A stretch of DNA of 18,400 bases from Hydrogenothermus sp. (GCA_003978675.1 QNYP01000025.1:1-18400), one strand, 5' to 3'. Shown: positions 1 to 7,370, numbered from the stretch's first letter. Notes: generated by a model from the sequence alone, not told the origin. Translations and numbers: made by a program.

Positions 1-149
1 ATAAGCTCCTTTAAAGCTCTTTTAGCTCTGATTATAGCTTCTTCTCTTGTGTTTCCAAAAACAATGATTTTTGCTATTAATGAGTCATAGTAAGGAGGAA
101 TAGTATACCCACCATAGATGTGTGTATCAACTCTTACTCCAAATCCACC
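1..149. repeat. Left arm of a 149-bp perfect inverted repeat (antisense copy of accC 3' region)
   Basis: Base i in this stretch is the complement of base 1303-i. I read the two arms against each other and found no mismatch from 1 to 149. Positions 150 and 156 mismatch while 151-155 and 157-162 still match, and similarity is lost from 163. The stretch is therefore an antisense copy of the 3' part of accC, placed where the accC 5' end should be. It ends at the window edge, so its true outer limit is unknown. Confidence 0.95.
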
Positions 150-1348
150 GGGAAAGTATAGCTGTATACTCAAAAGCTGATGAAAACAGTATTCATAAAG
201 ATTTAGCAGATATCTCAGTTTGCATAGGAGAAGCTCCAGCAAATAAAAGTTATTTAAATATACCTAATATACTATCCGCTATAGAAATAACAGGAGCTGA
301 TGCTGTTTATCCTGGATATGGTTTTTTAGCTGAAAATGCAAGTTTTGCGGAAATTTGTGAGAAAAGTAATATAACATTTATAGGTCCTTCTTCAAAAACT
401 CTAAAGCTTGTAGGAGATAAAGCTAAGGCTAGAGAAGCAGCTATAAAAGCTGGAGTTCCAGTTATTCCTGGTAGTCCTCCTGTTGATAATATAGAAGATG
501 CTTTAAAAATTGCTGAACAAATTGGATACCCAGTTTTGATAAAAGCTGCCGGTGGTGGCGGTGGTAGGGGTATGAGGATTGTAAAAAACAGTAATGAAAT
601 GATAAGACTACTACCGGTAGCTCAAAGGGAAGCAGAAGCAAATTTTTCAGATCCAAGAGTTTATATAGAAAAATTTATAGAAGCTCCTAAACATATAGAA
701 ATCCAGATATTAGCAGATAGTTATGGAAATGTAATTTATCTTGGAGAAAGAGAATGTTCAATACAGAGAAGACATCAAAAATTAATAGAAGAAAGCCCAT
801 CTCCATTTATTACAGAAGAAGTTAGACAAAAAATGGGAGAGGCAGCGATAAAATTTGCAAAACAGGTTGGTTTTGTTGGAGCTGGAACTGTTGAGTTTTT
901 AGTAGATAAAAATTTAAATTTTTACTTTATAGAAATGAATGGAAGAATACAGGTAGAACATCCTGTTTCAGAAATAGCTACAGGAATAGACATAGTAAAA
1001 TGGCAATTTTTAATAGCAGATGGAAAAAAACTATCAATATCTCAAGAAGATATAACTCAAAAATTCCATGCCATTGAGTTTAGAATTAATGCAGAAGACC
1101 CAGATAATAATTTTCAGCCAAATGCAGGCAAAATAGAAAAGCTATATTTTCCAGGTGGATTTGGAGTAAGAGTTGATACACACATCTATGGTGGGTATAC
1201 TATTCCTCCTTACTATGACTCATTAATAGCAAAAATCATTGTTTTTGGAAACACAAGAGAAGAAGCTATAATCAGAGCTAAAAGAGCTTTAAAGGAGCTT
1301 ATGTATAAAAACAACAAAAGACTTTCACTTAAAAATTTTAGAAGATGA
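122..1348 (+). CDS. accC: Biotin carboxylase subunit of acetyl-CoA carboxylase, broken at both ends
   Basis: Biotin carboxylase uses ATP and bicarbonate to carboxylate biotin on its carrier protein, the first step of fatty-acid synthesis. Family similarity begins only at IAVYSKADENS (base 158 on). It continues through the ATP-grasp glycine loop (GGGGRGM), HIEIQILAD, RECSIQRRHQKLIEESPSP and the active-site region EMNGRIQVEHPVSE, where most relatives have NTR instead of NGR. The usual start with the ANRGEIA motif is absent: the upstream 149 bases are an antisense copy of the gene's own 3' region, so the GTG at 122 is not a natural start. After RALKEL the frame runs into an unrelated tail and stops at 1348, because about 8 bases seem to be missing near 1302. 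A pyruvate or 2-oxoglutarate carboxylase subunit is an alternative, but the sequence reads most like AccC. Confidence 0.8.
   Translation: MYQLLLQIHRESIAVYSKADENSIHKDLADISVCIGEAPANKSYLNIPNILSAIEITGADAVYPGYGFLAENASFAEICEKSNITFIGPSSKTLKLVGDKAKAREAAIKAGVPVIPGSPPVDNIEDALKIAEQIGYPVLIKAAGGGGGRGMRIVKNSNEMIRLLPVAQREAEANFSDPRVYIEKFIEAPKHIEIQILADSYGNVIYLGERECSIQRRHQKLIEESPSPFITEEVRQKMGEAAIKFAKQVGFVGAGTVEFLVDKNLNFYFIEMNGRIQVEHPVSEIATGIDIVKWQFLIADGKKLSISQEDITQKFHAIEFRINAEDPDNNFQPNAGKIEKLYFPGGFGVRVDTHIYGGYTIPPYYDSLIAKIIVFGNTREEAIIRAKRALKELMYKNNKRLSLKNFRR
1154..1302. repeat. Right arm of the 149-bp inverted repeat
   Basis: This arm lies in frame inside accC and encodes ordinary biotin-carboxylase C-terminal sequence (PGGFGVRVDTHIYGGY through RALKEL), so it is the original and 1-149 is the copy. 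Its outer end at 1302 coincides with the site where accC appears to have lost 8 bases. The arms are separated by about 1.0 kb. Confidence 0.95.
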
Positions 1349-1415
1349 AGAATTCCTAAAAGGAACTTACACAACAACTTTAGTTGATGAAAAATACTTA
1401 AAAGTGGGTGTTTAA
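1305..1415 (+). pseudogene. accC: Detached 3' end of accC, out of frame with the main part
   Basis: Reading from 1305 gives IKTTKDFHLKILEDEEF, then LKGTYTTTLVDEKY, ending VGV and TAA at 1413-1415. This is the normal end of a biotin carboxylase, where relatives have a stretch like ELIIDGIKT followed by the same pattern. The main frame ends ..RALKEL at 1300, and only 4 bases lie between that and the IKT codons where four residues (12 bases) are expected. That implies an 8-base deletion. The real accC stop is therefore 1415, one base before the next gene's ATG. Confidence 0.8.
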
Positions 1416-1416
1416 A

Positions 1417-2061
1417 ATGGCTATTGTAAAGGTTATACCTGTTGGAATGATAGATGAAAATACAGTTATTGTAGCAGACGAAGAAACAAAAGAAGCAATT
1501 ATCATAGATCCAGGAGCAGAAGGAAAAAAACTTGAAGATCATTTAAAAGACTTTAACCTTAAAGCAATAGTAAATACACATGGGCATATAGACCATGTGG
1601 GGCAAGTTGGATATATAAAGGAAGTTTTTGATGTTCCTTTTTATTTAAATAAAAAAGATGAATTTTTACTTGACAATGAACTTTTCCCTGGATTTGCTAA
1701 GGCAATAGGAGCTTATCCTTGTCCTAAACCTGATTTTGATTTAAAAGAAGGAGATAAGATAAAGGTTGGAAATTTAGAATTTACTATTATAGAAACACCT
1801 GGACATACTCCTGGAAGTGTTTGTATATATGAGTCAAATGAAAAACTACTAATTGCAGGAGATACACTTTTTAGAGGAAGCGTTGGAAGAACAGATTTGC
1901 CTGGAGGAGATGCAAATCAACTACAAAAGAGTCTAAAAAAACTAATGGAACTTCCAGATAATACTAGAGTAGTATGTGGGCATTATTCAGATACTACAAT
2001 TGGTTATGAACGAGAAAATAATCCATACATAACAGGAAAACATAGAATACAGCTATGGTAA
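1417..2061 (+). CDS. MBL-fold metallo-hydrolase, glyoxalase-II-like
   Basis: A 214-residue single-domain metallo-beta-lactamase-fold hydrolase of the short hydroxyacylglutathione-hydrolase-like (YcbL-type) group. Metal-ligand motifs are complete: THGHIDH at 54-60 (H55, H57, D59, H60), H130 in ETPGHTPGS, D149 in AGDTLF, and H189 in CGHYSD. The GSVGRTDLPGG stretch is typical of this subgroup. It probably hydrolyses a thioester such as S-lactoylglutathione or a related small substrate, but the true substrate cannot be read from sequence. I chose ATG 1417 (MAIVKVIPVG), one base after the natural accC stop. GTG 1408 would add only three residues and lies inside the accC tail. The next gene starts 7 bases before this one stops, which suggests translational coupling. 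Confidence 0.85.
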   Translation: MAIVKVIPVGMIDENTVIVADEETKEAIIIDPGAEGKKLEDHLKDFNLKAIVNTHGHIDHVGQVGYIKEVFDVPFYLNKKDEFLLDNELFPGFAKAIGAYPCPKPDFDLKEGDKIKVGNLEFTIIETPGHTPGSVCIYESNEKLLIAGDTLFRGSVGRTDLPGGDANQLQKSLKKLMELPDNTRVVCGHYSDTTIGYERENNPYITGKHRIQLW

Positions 2062-2921
2062 ATATAGGAACCCATGTTTCATCATCAAAATCTATAGATT
2101 TAGTATTTGACAGAGGGTTAGAAGTAGGAGCAAACTCTATACAATTTTTCGTAAGTTCTCCAAGAAGCTGGAAATGGAAAGAAAGAACAGATAAAGAAAA
2201 AGAGCAGTTCTTTATAAAAAAGGAAAAGTATAGTATATTCCCAACAGTTGTGCATGCGTCTTATTTATTTAACTTAGCCTCTGCAGATGAAGATTTAAGA
2301 AAGAAATCCATAAATGGTGTAATTAATGAACTTAAATTATGTGAAGAACTAAAAATAGAATACTATGTAATCCATGCAGGAAAAGCAAAAGGACAAAATG
2401 AAGAAAAGGCAATAGAAAATGTTCTAAGGTCAATGGAAGAGATTTTCTCTAAAATTCATCTAAGAAATACAGTCTTTTTAGTTGAAACTTTAGCAGGACA
2501 AAAGGGAGAAATTGGTAAAACAACAGAGGAAATCTATAAACTAATAAAGGCATTTGAAACAGAAAATATAGGAGTTTGTTTAGATACCTGCCATCTATAC
2601 TCTGCTGGATACAAAATAAACACAGAAAAAGGTTTTTATAATTATAAAAAAGAGCTTTCAGATATAATTGGTTTAGACAAAGTTAAAGTTATCCACTGTA
2701 ATGATTCAAAAACACCATTTAATTCTCATAAAGATAGACACGAGCATATAGGTAAAGGAAGCATAGGATTAGAAGGATTTAGATTATTTTTAAATGATGA
2801 GGATTTTTCAAAACTTCCATTTATTTTAGAAACCCCTAAAGAAAAAAACTGGGATGAAGTAAATATGAAAACCTTAAGGTCTTTAATTGGAGTAAATGTG
2901 CCCGTAGCTCAGTCTGGATAG
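2055..2921 (+). CDS. nfo: Endonuclease IV (AP endonuclease)
   Basis: Nfo cleaves DNA 5' to abasic sites in base-excision repair, using three metal ions in a TIM barrel. The metal ligands fall at family positions: H67, H107 (VIHAGK), E144 (VETLAG), D177 and H180 (LDTCH), H214 (IHCNDSK), D227 and H229 (KDRHEH) and E259 (FILETP). The order and spacing match E. coli endonuclease IV. It overlaps the upstream hydrolase gene by 7 bases and shows no clear Shine-Dalgarno site of its own. The oddity is at the 3' end: the family-like protein ends near LRSLI, but the frame continues about ten more residues and stops at 2919-2921, inside the tRNA-Arg gene. The last 24 bases, stop included, are shared with the tRNA. 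Confidence 0.95.
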   Translation: MVNIGTHVSSSKSIDLVFDRGLEVGANSIQFFVSSPRSWKWKERTDKEKEQFFIKKEKYSIFPTVVHASYLFNLASADEDLRKKSINGVINELKLCEELKIEYYVIHAGKAKGQNEEKAIENVLRSMEEIFSKIHLRNTVFLVETLAGQKGEIGKTTEEIYKLIKAFETENIGVCLDTCHLYSAGYKINTEKGFYNYKKELSDIIGLDKVKVIHCNDSKTPFNSHKDRHEHIGKGSIGLEGFRLFLNDEDFSKLPFILETPKEKNWDEVNMKTLRSLIGVNVPVAQSG

Positions 2922-2972
2922 AGCACCGATTTCCGGGGTCGGGGGTCGCAGGTTCGAATCCTGCCGGGCACA
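2898..2972 (+). tRNA. tRNA-Arg, anticodon CCG
   Basis: A full cloverleaf can be drawn. The acceptor stem GTGCCCG (2898-2904) pairs with CGGGCAC (2965-2971), with discriminator A at 2972. The D stem is GCTC/GAGC. The anticodon stem CCGAT/GTCGG encloses a 7-base loop TTCCGGG, giving anticodon CCG (codon CGG). The variable loop has 5 bases, and the T stem GCAGG/CCTGC encloses TTCGAAT. CCA is not encoded (ATT follows), so it must be added after transcription. Its 5' 24 bases are also the last codons and stop of nfo. An AT-rich gap of 74 bases follows with no convincing terminator. Confidence 0.95.
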
Positions 2973-3046
2973 TTTCTATAGACAAGACCCGGTTATATTA
3001 GTTAAACTTATATGATTAAATTTCAAGCTCTGGGCTAAACTTTAAT

Positions 3047-4009
3047 ATGGAAAATTTAAAAAATGAAGTTTTACATAAAATAGAAAATTCACTAGATAAG
3101 TTTTTAGATTCTGATGTTAACTTTATCTTAAAAATAGGAAATTACATTTTATCTTCTGGTGGAAAGAGAATTAGACCTTTACTTACAGTAGGGTTTGCAA
3201 AGCTTCTTAAAGAAAAGAATATTGATAATCTTATTCCTTTGGCAATAGCTCTTGAGTATTTACATACTGCTTCACTTCTTCATGATGATGTTGTAGATGG
3301 AGCAGATACAAGGCGTGGAAAGCCGTCTTCAAACAATGTTTTTGGAAATGAGGCTACAGTTTTAACTGGAGACTATATGTATGCAACTGCTTTAAATATT
3401 TTTTCCACTTATGGAAACATAGATATGATAAGAGTTGTTTCAGATGCTGTTAAAAAAATGTCAGAAGGTCAATTACTTGAGTTAAAAAAGATAGCGGATT
3501 TTGAAGTAAAAGAAGAAGAATATTTTAAAATTATAGACGGTAAAACTGCAGTTTTATTTGGGGCTTGTTGTTATGTTGGCGCAAATTATGCTAAAGCAGA
3601 TGAAAAACTATCTAACCTTGCATATGATTATGGTATAAAAATAGGTAGAGCTTTTCAAATTGTAGATGATATTTTAGACTACATATCTTCAGAAGATAAA
3701 CTTGGAAAGCCTGTTTGCAATGATATAAAGGAAGGAAAAATTACTTATCCGTTAATCTGTATCAGAGATGAGCTTTCTAATGAAGAAAAAGAATTTATAA
3801 AAAAAGTTATAAAAACAATAAATCCTGATACAGAAGATATTCTAAAAGTTAGAGATATTGTTTTAGAAAGACAAGGGCATAAAAAAGCCTTTGAAAAAGC
3901 AAAAGAATATGTGAGAAAAGCCATACAAAACCTTGAAGAATTTCCACAAAATATATATTGTAAAGAGTTAAAAAAACTTGCCGAATATATTGTAGAGAGG
4001 GAAGTGTAA
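3047..4009 (+). CDS. Long-chain all-trans polyprenyl diphosphate synthase
   Basis: This trans-prenyltransferase extends allylic diphosphates with isopentenyl diphosphate to make the side chain of a respiratory quinone (octaprenyl/heptaprenyl type, IspB- or HepT-like). The 320-residue length is normal. SSGGKRIRP at 36-44 is the diphosphate-binding start. The first aspartate-rich motif is DDVVD at 80-84, followed by TRRGKPSS. The second is DDILD at 207-211 within FQIVDDILDY, followed by KLGKP. Small residues A75 and S76 lie five and four places before the first motif, where bulky residues would cap a short product, so a long chain is likely. The ATG at 3047 has no obvious Shine-Dalgarno sequence. 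The stop abuts panD directly (TAAATG). Its substrate supply would come from the MEP pathway, to which ispG downstream belongs. Confidence 0.9.
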   Translation: MENLKNEVLHKIENSLDKFLDSDVNFILKIGNYILSSGGKRIRPLLTVGFAKLLKEKNIDNLIPLAIALEYLHTASLLHDDVVDGADTRRGKPSSNNVFGNEATVLTGDYMYATALNIFSTYGNIDMIRVVSDAVKKMSEGQLLELKKIADFEVKEEEYFKIIDGKTAVLFGACCYVGANYAKADEKLSNLAYDYGIKIGRAFQIVDDILDYISSEDKLGKPVCNDIKEGKITYPLICIRDELSNEEKEFIKKVIKTINPDTEDILKVRDIVLERQGHKKAFEKAKEYVRKAIQNLEEFPQNIYCKELKKLAEYIVEREV

Positions 4010-4405
4010 ATGGTAAGAACCGTTTTAAAATCTAAAATTCACAGAATTAAAATTACAGGAGCAGACCTTAACTACGAAGGAAGTTTAACATTAGATGAAG
4101 ATTTAATGGAAAGGGCAAATTTAGTTCCTTTTGAAAAAATCGAAGTTTACAATGTAAACAATGGTCAAAGATTTTCTACTTATGTAATTCCTGGAGAAAG
4201 GTATAGTGGACAGTGTATATTAAACGGGGCTGCTGCAAGACTAGGTCATAGAGGAGATATAATTATTATTGCTTCTTATGTTCAGGTTGATGAAGAAAAA
4301 TTAAAAGACCTGAAAATAGACCTTGTTTATATGAATGAAGAAGATAATACAGTTAAAGAGCACAAAAAAACTTCTGTTTTTGAAACATTTTTAGTAAAGG
4401 ATTAG
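4010..4405 (+). CDS. panD: Aspartate 1-decarboxylase proenzyme
   Basis: PanD decarboxylates L-aspartate to beta-alanine for pantothenate and coenzyme A. It is made as a proenzyme that cleaves itself between Gly24 and Ser25, turning Ser25 into the pyruvoyl cofactor. Here YEGS at 22-25 is exact, and the other known active-site residues K9, R54 and Y58 are in place. NGAAARLGHRGD is the family's conserved loop. At 131 residues it is of normal length, with a slightly extended, charged C-terminus. ATG 4010 follows the previous stop with no gap; GAGAGGG about 8 bases upstream serves as ribosome binding site. Very confident. Confidence 0.96.
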   Translation: MVRTVLKSKIHRIKITGADLNYEGSLTLDEDLMERANLVPFEKIEVYNVNNGQRFSTYVIPGERYSGQCILNGAAARLGHRGDIIIIASYVQVDEEKLKDLKIDLVYMNEEDNTVKEHKKTSVFETFLVKD

Positions 4406-4412
4406 TTTAGAT

Positions 4413-5474
4413 GTGAGAGGAAGATTAAAAAAAATTACAGTTTTTATAACTGTTTTATCTTTCCTCTCTTTTTTAAACTTTTCTTGTTCTTCAAAAAGAA
4501 GCTTTCATAATTATCAATACGAAAACACAAAATATTACAAAACAAACAAATATCAGTTAAAAATTCCTTATAACAGCAAAGTAAAACAATACATTAGATA
4601 CTATACAAGAAAAGACAGCAAGTTTATAAAAAATGCCTTAGAAAGGGCTAATCTATATCTTCCAACAATAAAAAAAATATTTAGGGAATATGGAATACCA
4701 GAAGATTTAGCGTATTTGCCAATTATAGAAAGTGGATTTAACCCATATGCAATAAGTTCTTCTGGAGCTGTAGGATTATGGCAATTTTTACCTTCAACAG
4801 CAAGGAGATTTGGACTTACCATAAATAGATATATAGACGAAAGGAAAGACCCTTACAAATCAACTATTGCAGCAGCAAAGTATTTAAAGTATTTATACTC
4901 AATTTTTAAAGATTGGGAATTGGTTTTAGCTGCATATAACTGTGGAGAAGGTTGCATCCAAAGGAAACTAAGGTATTCAAGAAATTCATATTGGTATATA
5001 AGGCATAAATTACCTTCGCAGACCAAAGAGTATGTTCCAAAGTTCTTTGCTAGCTTAATTATTGCCAAAAATCCTAGTAAATACGGTATATATACAAATA
5101 AAAAACCTGTTTATATTGTTAGAAAAAAAGCAAAGGCAAAATTTAAACTACGAACATTAGCTTCCAAATTAGGTGTAAGCTATAAACAACTAAAACTCCT
5201 AAATGCTCATTTAAATAAAGAGATAGCATTTAAAGGAGTAGGTATAAATCTACCTTCTCATAAAGTCAAATACATATCTACAAACAAAAATATGACAAAG
5301 CAAATAGTAAAGAAAGTAAATTTTAGATATAAATTCTATAGGGTAAAAACTGGAGATACTTTGTATAGTCTTTCTAAAAAGTTTAATACAACTGTTGAAA
5401 AAATTATGGAATTTAATAGGTTAAAAAATCATGAAATAAAAGTAGGACAAATTTTAAAAATACCTGTGGAGTAA
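4413..5474 (+). CDS. MltD-like membrane-bound lytic transglycosylase with LysM repeats
   Basis: This enzyme cleaves peptidoglycan glycan strands with formation of 1,6-anhydro-MurNAc. A basic start (RGRLKK) and hydrophobic segment (about 8-24) lead to C25 in LNFSC, a weak lipobox, so it is probably exported and possibly lipid-anchored. The SLT domain covers about 85-200: catalytic Glu106 in IIESGFNP, GLWQF at 121-125, and the AAYN..GEG motif at 173-180. That last motif reads AAYNCGEGC, putting C177 and C181 four residues apart where relatives usually have Ala at the first site. Two LysM-type modules follow: a weaker one around 240-290 and a clear one at the C-terminus (YRVKTGDTLYSLSKKFN to VGQILKIP). 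The start is GTG 4413. It lies 7 bases after panD and 2 bases before ispG. Confidence 0.9.
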   Translation: MRGRLKKITVFITVLSFLSFLNFSCSSKRSFHNYQYENTKYYKTNKYQLKIPYNSKVKQYIRYYTRKDSKFIKNALERANLYLPTIKKIFREYGIPEDLAYLPIIESGFNPYAISSSGAVGLWQFLPSTARRFGLTINRYIDERKDPYKSTIAAAKYLKYLYSIFKDWELVLAAYNCGEGCIQRKLRYSRNSYWYIRHKLPSQTKEYVPKFFASLIIAKNPSKYGIYTNKKPVYIVRKKAKAKFKLRTLASKLGVSYKQLKLLNAHLNKEIAFKGVGINLPSHKVKYISTNKNMTKQIVKKVNFRYKFYRVKTGDTLYSLSKKFNTTVEKIMEFNRLKNHEIKVGQILKIPVE

Positions 5475-5476
5475 AA

Positions 5477-6529
5477 ATGATAGAAAGGAGAAAAACAAGA
5501 GCTGTATATGTTGGAAATGTAAAAATAGGAGATAATGCTCCAATAGTAGTACAATCTATGACAGATACAAAAACAAGAAATATAGATGAAACTTTAGCTC
5601 AAATAAACAGACTAGCAAATGCTGGTTGTGAAATTATAAGAGTTGCAGCTCCTACAGAAGAAGATGCCTTAGCTCTAAAAGAAATTGTTAAAAATTCTCC
5701 TATACCTGTAATAGCAGATATACATTTTTCTCCAAGAATTGCTTTTTTAGCTTTGGAAAGTGGAATTCATGGGATAAGGTTAAATCCAGGTAATATTAAT
5801 GATAAAGGAAAAATAAAAGAAATCCTTCAAGAATGTAAAAATAAAAATATAGCTGTTAGACTTGGAGTAAACTCTGGTTCTTTGGAAGAAAGATTATTAG
5901 AAAAATACGGCTATCCATCTGGAGAAGCTCTAGCAGAAAGTGCATTATACTGGTCTGAATTTTTTGAAAGTGTAGGATTTACAAATTTTAAAGTATCTAT
6001 AAAAGGTTCAGATGTTCTTCAAAATGTAAAAGCAAATCAAATTTTTGCATCAAAAACAAATATACCACTTCATATTGGAATTACAGAAGCAGGAACACTA
6101 AAAAAAGGCTCAATAAAATCTGCAGTAGGGCTTGGAATTCTTCTTTATATGGGAATAGGAGACACAATAAGGGTTTCATTAACAGCAGATCCAGAAGAAG
6201 AAGTAGATGTAGCTTATACAATCTTGCAGTCTTTAGGACTTAGAAGAAAAGGAATAGAAATAATATCCTGTCCTACCTGTGGAAGAATAGAAGTAAATTT
6301 ACCTAAAGTTGTTTCTGAAGTTGAAGAAAAACTAAAAGATATAAAGAAACCTTTAAAAGTTGCTATTATGGGTTGTGTTGTAAATGCCATAGGAGAAGCA
6401 AAAGAGGCAGACATTGGTCTTGCCTGTGGAAAAGGATCTGCAATTTTATTTAAAAAAGGACAGCCTATAAAAAGAGTATCTGAATCAGAAATGGCTGAAG
6501 AGCTCCTTAAAGAAATTCAAAACATGTAG
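5477..6529 (+). CDS. ispG: 4-hydroxy-3-methylbut-2-en-1-yl diphosphate synthase
   Basis: IspG (GcpE) converts methylerythritol cyclodiphosphate to HMBPP, the penultimate step of the MEP isoprenoid pathway, with a [4Fe-4S] cluster. All four cluster ligands are visible: C265 and C268 in SCPTCGR, C300 in MGCVVNA, and E307 in GEAKEAD, with the same spacing as in E. coli IspG. The TIM-barrel half carries VVQSMTDT, IIRVAAPT and GIRLNPGN. At 350 residues it is the short bacterial form without the plant/chlamydial insert. ATG 5477 has GGAG five bases upstream. It sits two bases after the transglycosylase stop, in the same apparent operon as the prenyl synthase that uses its pathway product. Confidence 0.97.
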   Translation: MIERRKTRAVYVGNVKIGDNAPIVVQSMTDTKTRNIDETLAQINRLANAGCEIIRVAAPTEEDALALKEIVKNSPIPVIADIHFSPRIAFLALESGIHGIRLNPGNINDKGKIKEILQECKNKNIAVRLGVNSGSLEERLLEKYGYPSGEALAESALYWSEFFESVGFTNFKVSIKGSDVLQNVKANQIFASKTNIPLHIGITEAGTLKKGSIKSAVGLGILLYMGIGDTIRVSLTADPEEEVDVAYTILQSLGLRRKGIEIISCPTCGRIEVNLPKVVSEVEEKLKDIKKPLKVAIMGCVVNAIGEAKEADIGLACGKGSAILFKKGQPIKRVSESEMAEELLKEIQNM

Positions 6530-6548
6530 TTTGTGATAAACTTATTTT

Positions 6549-6977
6549 ATGAAAGAAGCAAATTTAGCTTATATTGCATCATTAATAGATAACTCAAGTT
6601 ATGTATTCTTTAGAAAAGACCCTAGGTCTAAAAATTCTATTTATCCGTTCATAAAAATTTCTGTTTGCTGTGAAGAGGTTGCAGATATGTTAGTTTCTAG
6701 CTATGGAGGTAGTAAAAGAAAATTAAAAAAGAAGGTAAATATAACAATTTCCCACAGAAAACTATTAAAACTCATAAAGGATACATATCCATACCTTATC
6801 GCTAAAAAAGAACTTGCAGATATAATAATCTCATTTTATGAAATTAGATTCACTAGGAACTATGAAGCAAAAAGAAAAAAAGAGCTAATAAGAAAAGCTC
6901 TCGAAATTCAGCCAATTACAGAAAAAGTGTTAAAAACAGGTAATAGCTCAATAAAAAAATGGCTAGAGGAGGATTAA
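6549..6977 (+). CDS. Small LAGLIDADG-like protein with degenerate catalytic motif
   Basis: A 142-residue basic protein. Residues 8-18 (YIASLIDNSSY) resemble the start of a single-motif LAGLIDADG endonuclease domain (YIAGLIDADGS), and the later PYLIAKKELADIIISF resembles the YLIVKK stretch seen in many such domains. The usual alpha-beta-beta-alpha order is plausible (ISVCCEEVADMLVSSYGG as strand then helix). The motif's second acidic residue, which binds the catalytic metal, would be Ser16, and the packing glycines are replaced by Ser11 and Ser17. Cleavage activity is therefore doubtful. It is freestanding between housekeeping genes, not inside an intron or intein. It may be a domesticated DNA-binding protein; the function is unknown. 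No good ribosome binding site precedes ATG 6549. Confidence 0.6.
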   Translation: MKEANLAYIASLIDNSSYVFFRKDPRSKNSIYPFIKISVCCEEVADMLVSSYGGSKRKLKKKVNITISHRKLLKLIKDTYPYLIAKKELADIIISFYEIRFTRNYEAKRKKELIRKALEIQPITEKVLKTGNSSIKKWLEED

Positions 6978-7312
6978 TGAGCTGGGAAATTCTTGAAACA
7001 AATTTAAAAGGAGTTGCTGTTGACGTTTACTCTGATGAATGGATAGAGGAAGATATAGTAAATAAAACTCCTGTTATTGTGTATAAAATAGCTAAAAGGA
7101 AAGGTGGTTTTACCTTATATATGAAAGCACCATCAGAAGACCTTGAGTGGTATTTTTCAAGAGGATTAACAGAAATAAAGTTAGGTCAATCTAGAAATGG
7201 AAGGTTCTTACACATAGAACATGAAGATGGAATTTACTGGGTTGATATGCAGGTAAATAAAGAGGTTTATGAATTTTTAAAAGAGTTCATAGAAGAGCAA
7301 AATCAAACTTGA
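6977..7312 (+). CDS. Conserved-looking hypothetical protein, 111 residues
   Basis: Not recognised. The start is placed at ATG 6977 (MSWEILETNL), which shares one base with the previous stop (TAATG) and has a strong AGGAGG at 6967-6972. The earlier in-frame ATG at 6959 would read through that ribosome binding site and has none of its own. The protein is acidic and soluble, with no signal peptide or membrane segment. It reads like a mostly beta fold (GVAVDVYS, PVIVYKIAK, FTLYMKAP, RFLHIEHEDGIYWVDM) followed by a C-terminal helix (KEVYEFLKEFIEEQ). The tight junction implies co-translation with the LAGLIDADG-like gene, so the two may act together. No cysteine or histidine cluster suggests catalysis. 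Confidence 0.75.
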   Translation: MSWEILETNLKGVAVDVYSDEWIEEDIVNKTPVIVYKIAKRKGGFTLYMKAPSEDLEWYFSRGLTEIKLGQSRNGRFLHIEHEDGIYWVDMQVNKEVYEFLKEFIEEQNQT

Positions 7313-7370
7313 AACATAGTAAATTTTACCGTATAAAGAGTATTAAGTATTAAAACAAGGAATTAAAGTT

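Noticed and set aside
1213..1542. Minus-strand open frame of 109 codons, and other minus-strand frames within genes (462-656, 4601-4822, 4853-5068, 6214-6414, 7976-8158, 13550-13735, 14644-14844)
   Set aside because: Each lies antisense to a well-supported gene, has low-complexity Phe/Leu/Ser/Tyr-rich composition, lacks a ribosome binding site and resembles no family.
2973..3046. Terminator or attachment site after the tRNA
   Set aside because: No stem followed by a T run, and no repeat of the tRNA 3' end further along the window; no integrase is present.
6959..6976. Earlier ATG at 6959 as start of the 111-residue hypothetical gene
   Set aside because: It would put the strong AGGAGG inside the coding region and has no ribosome binding site of its own; the ATG at 6977 uses that site and touches the previous stop.
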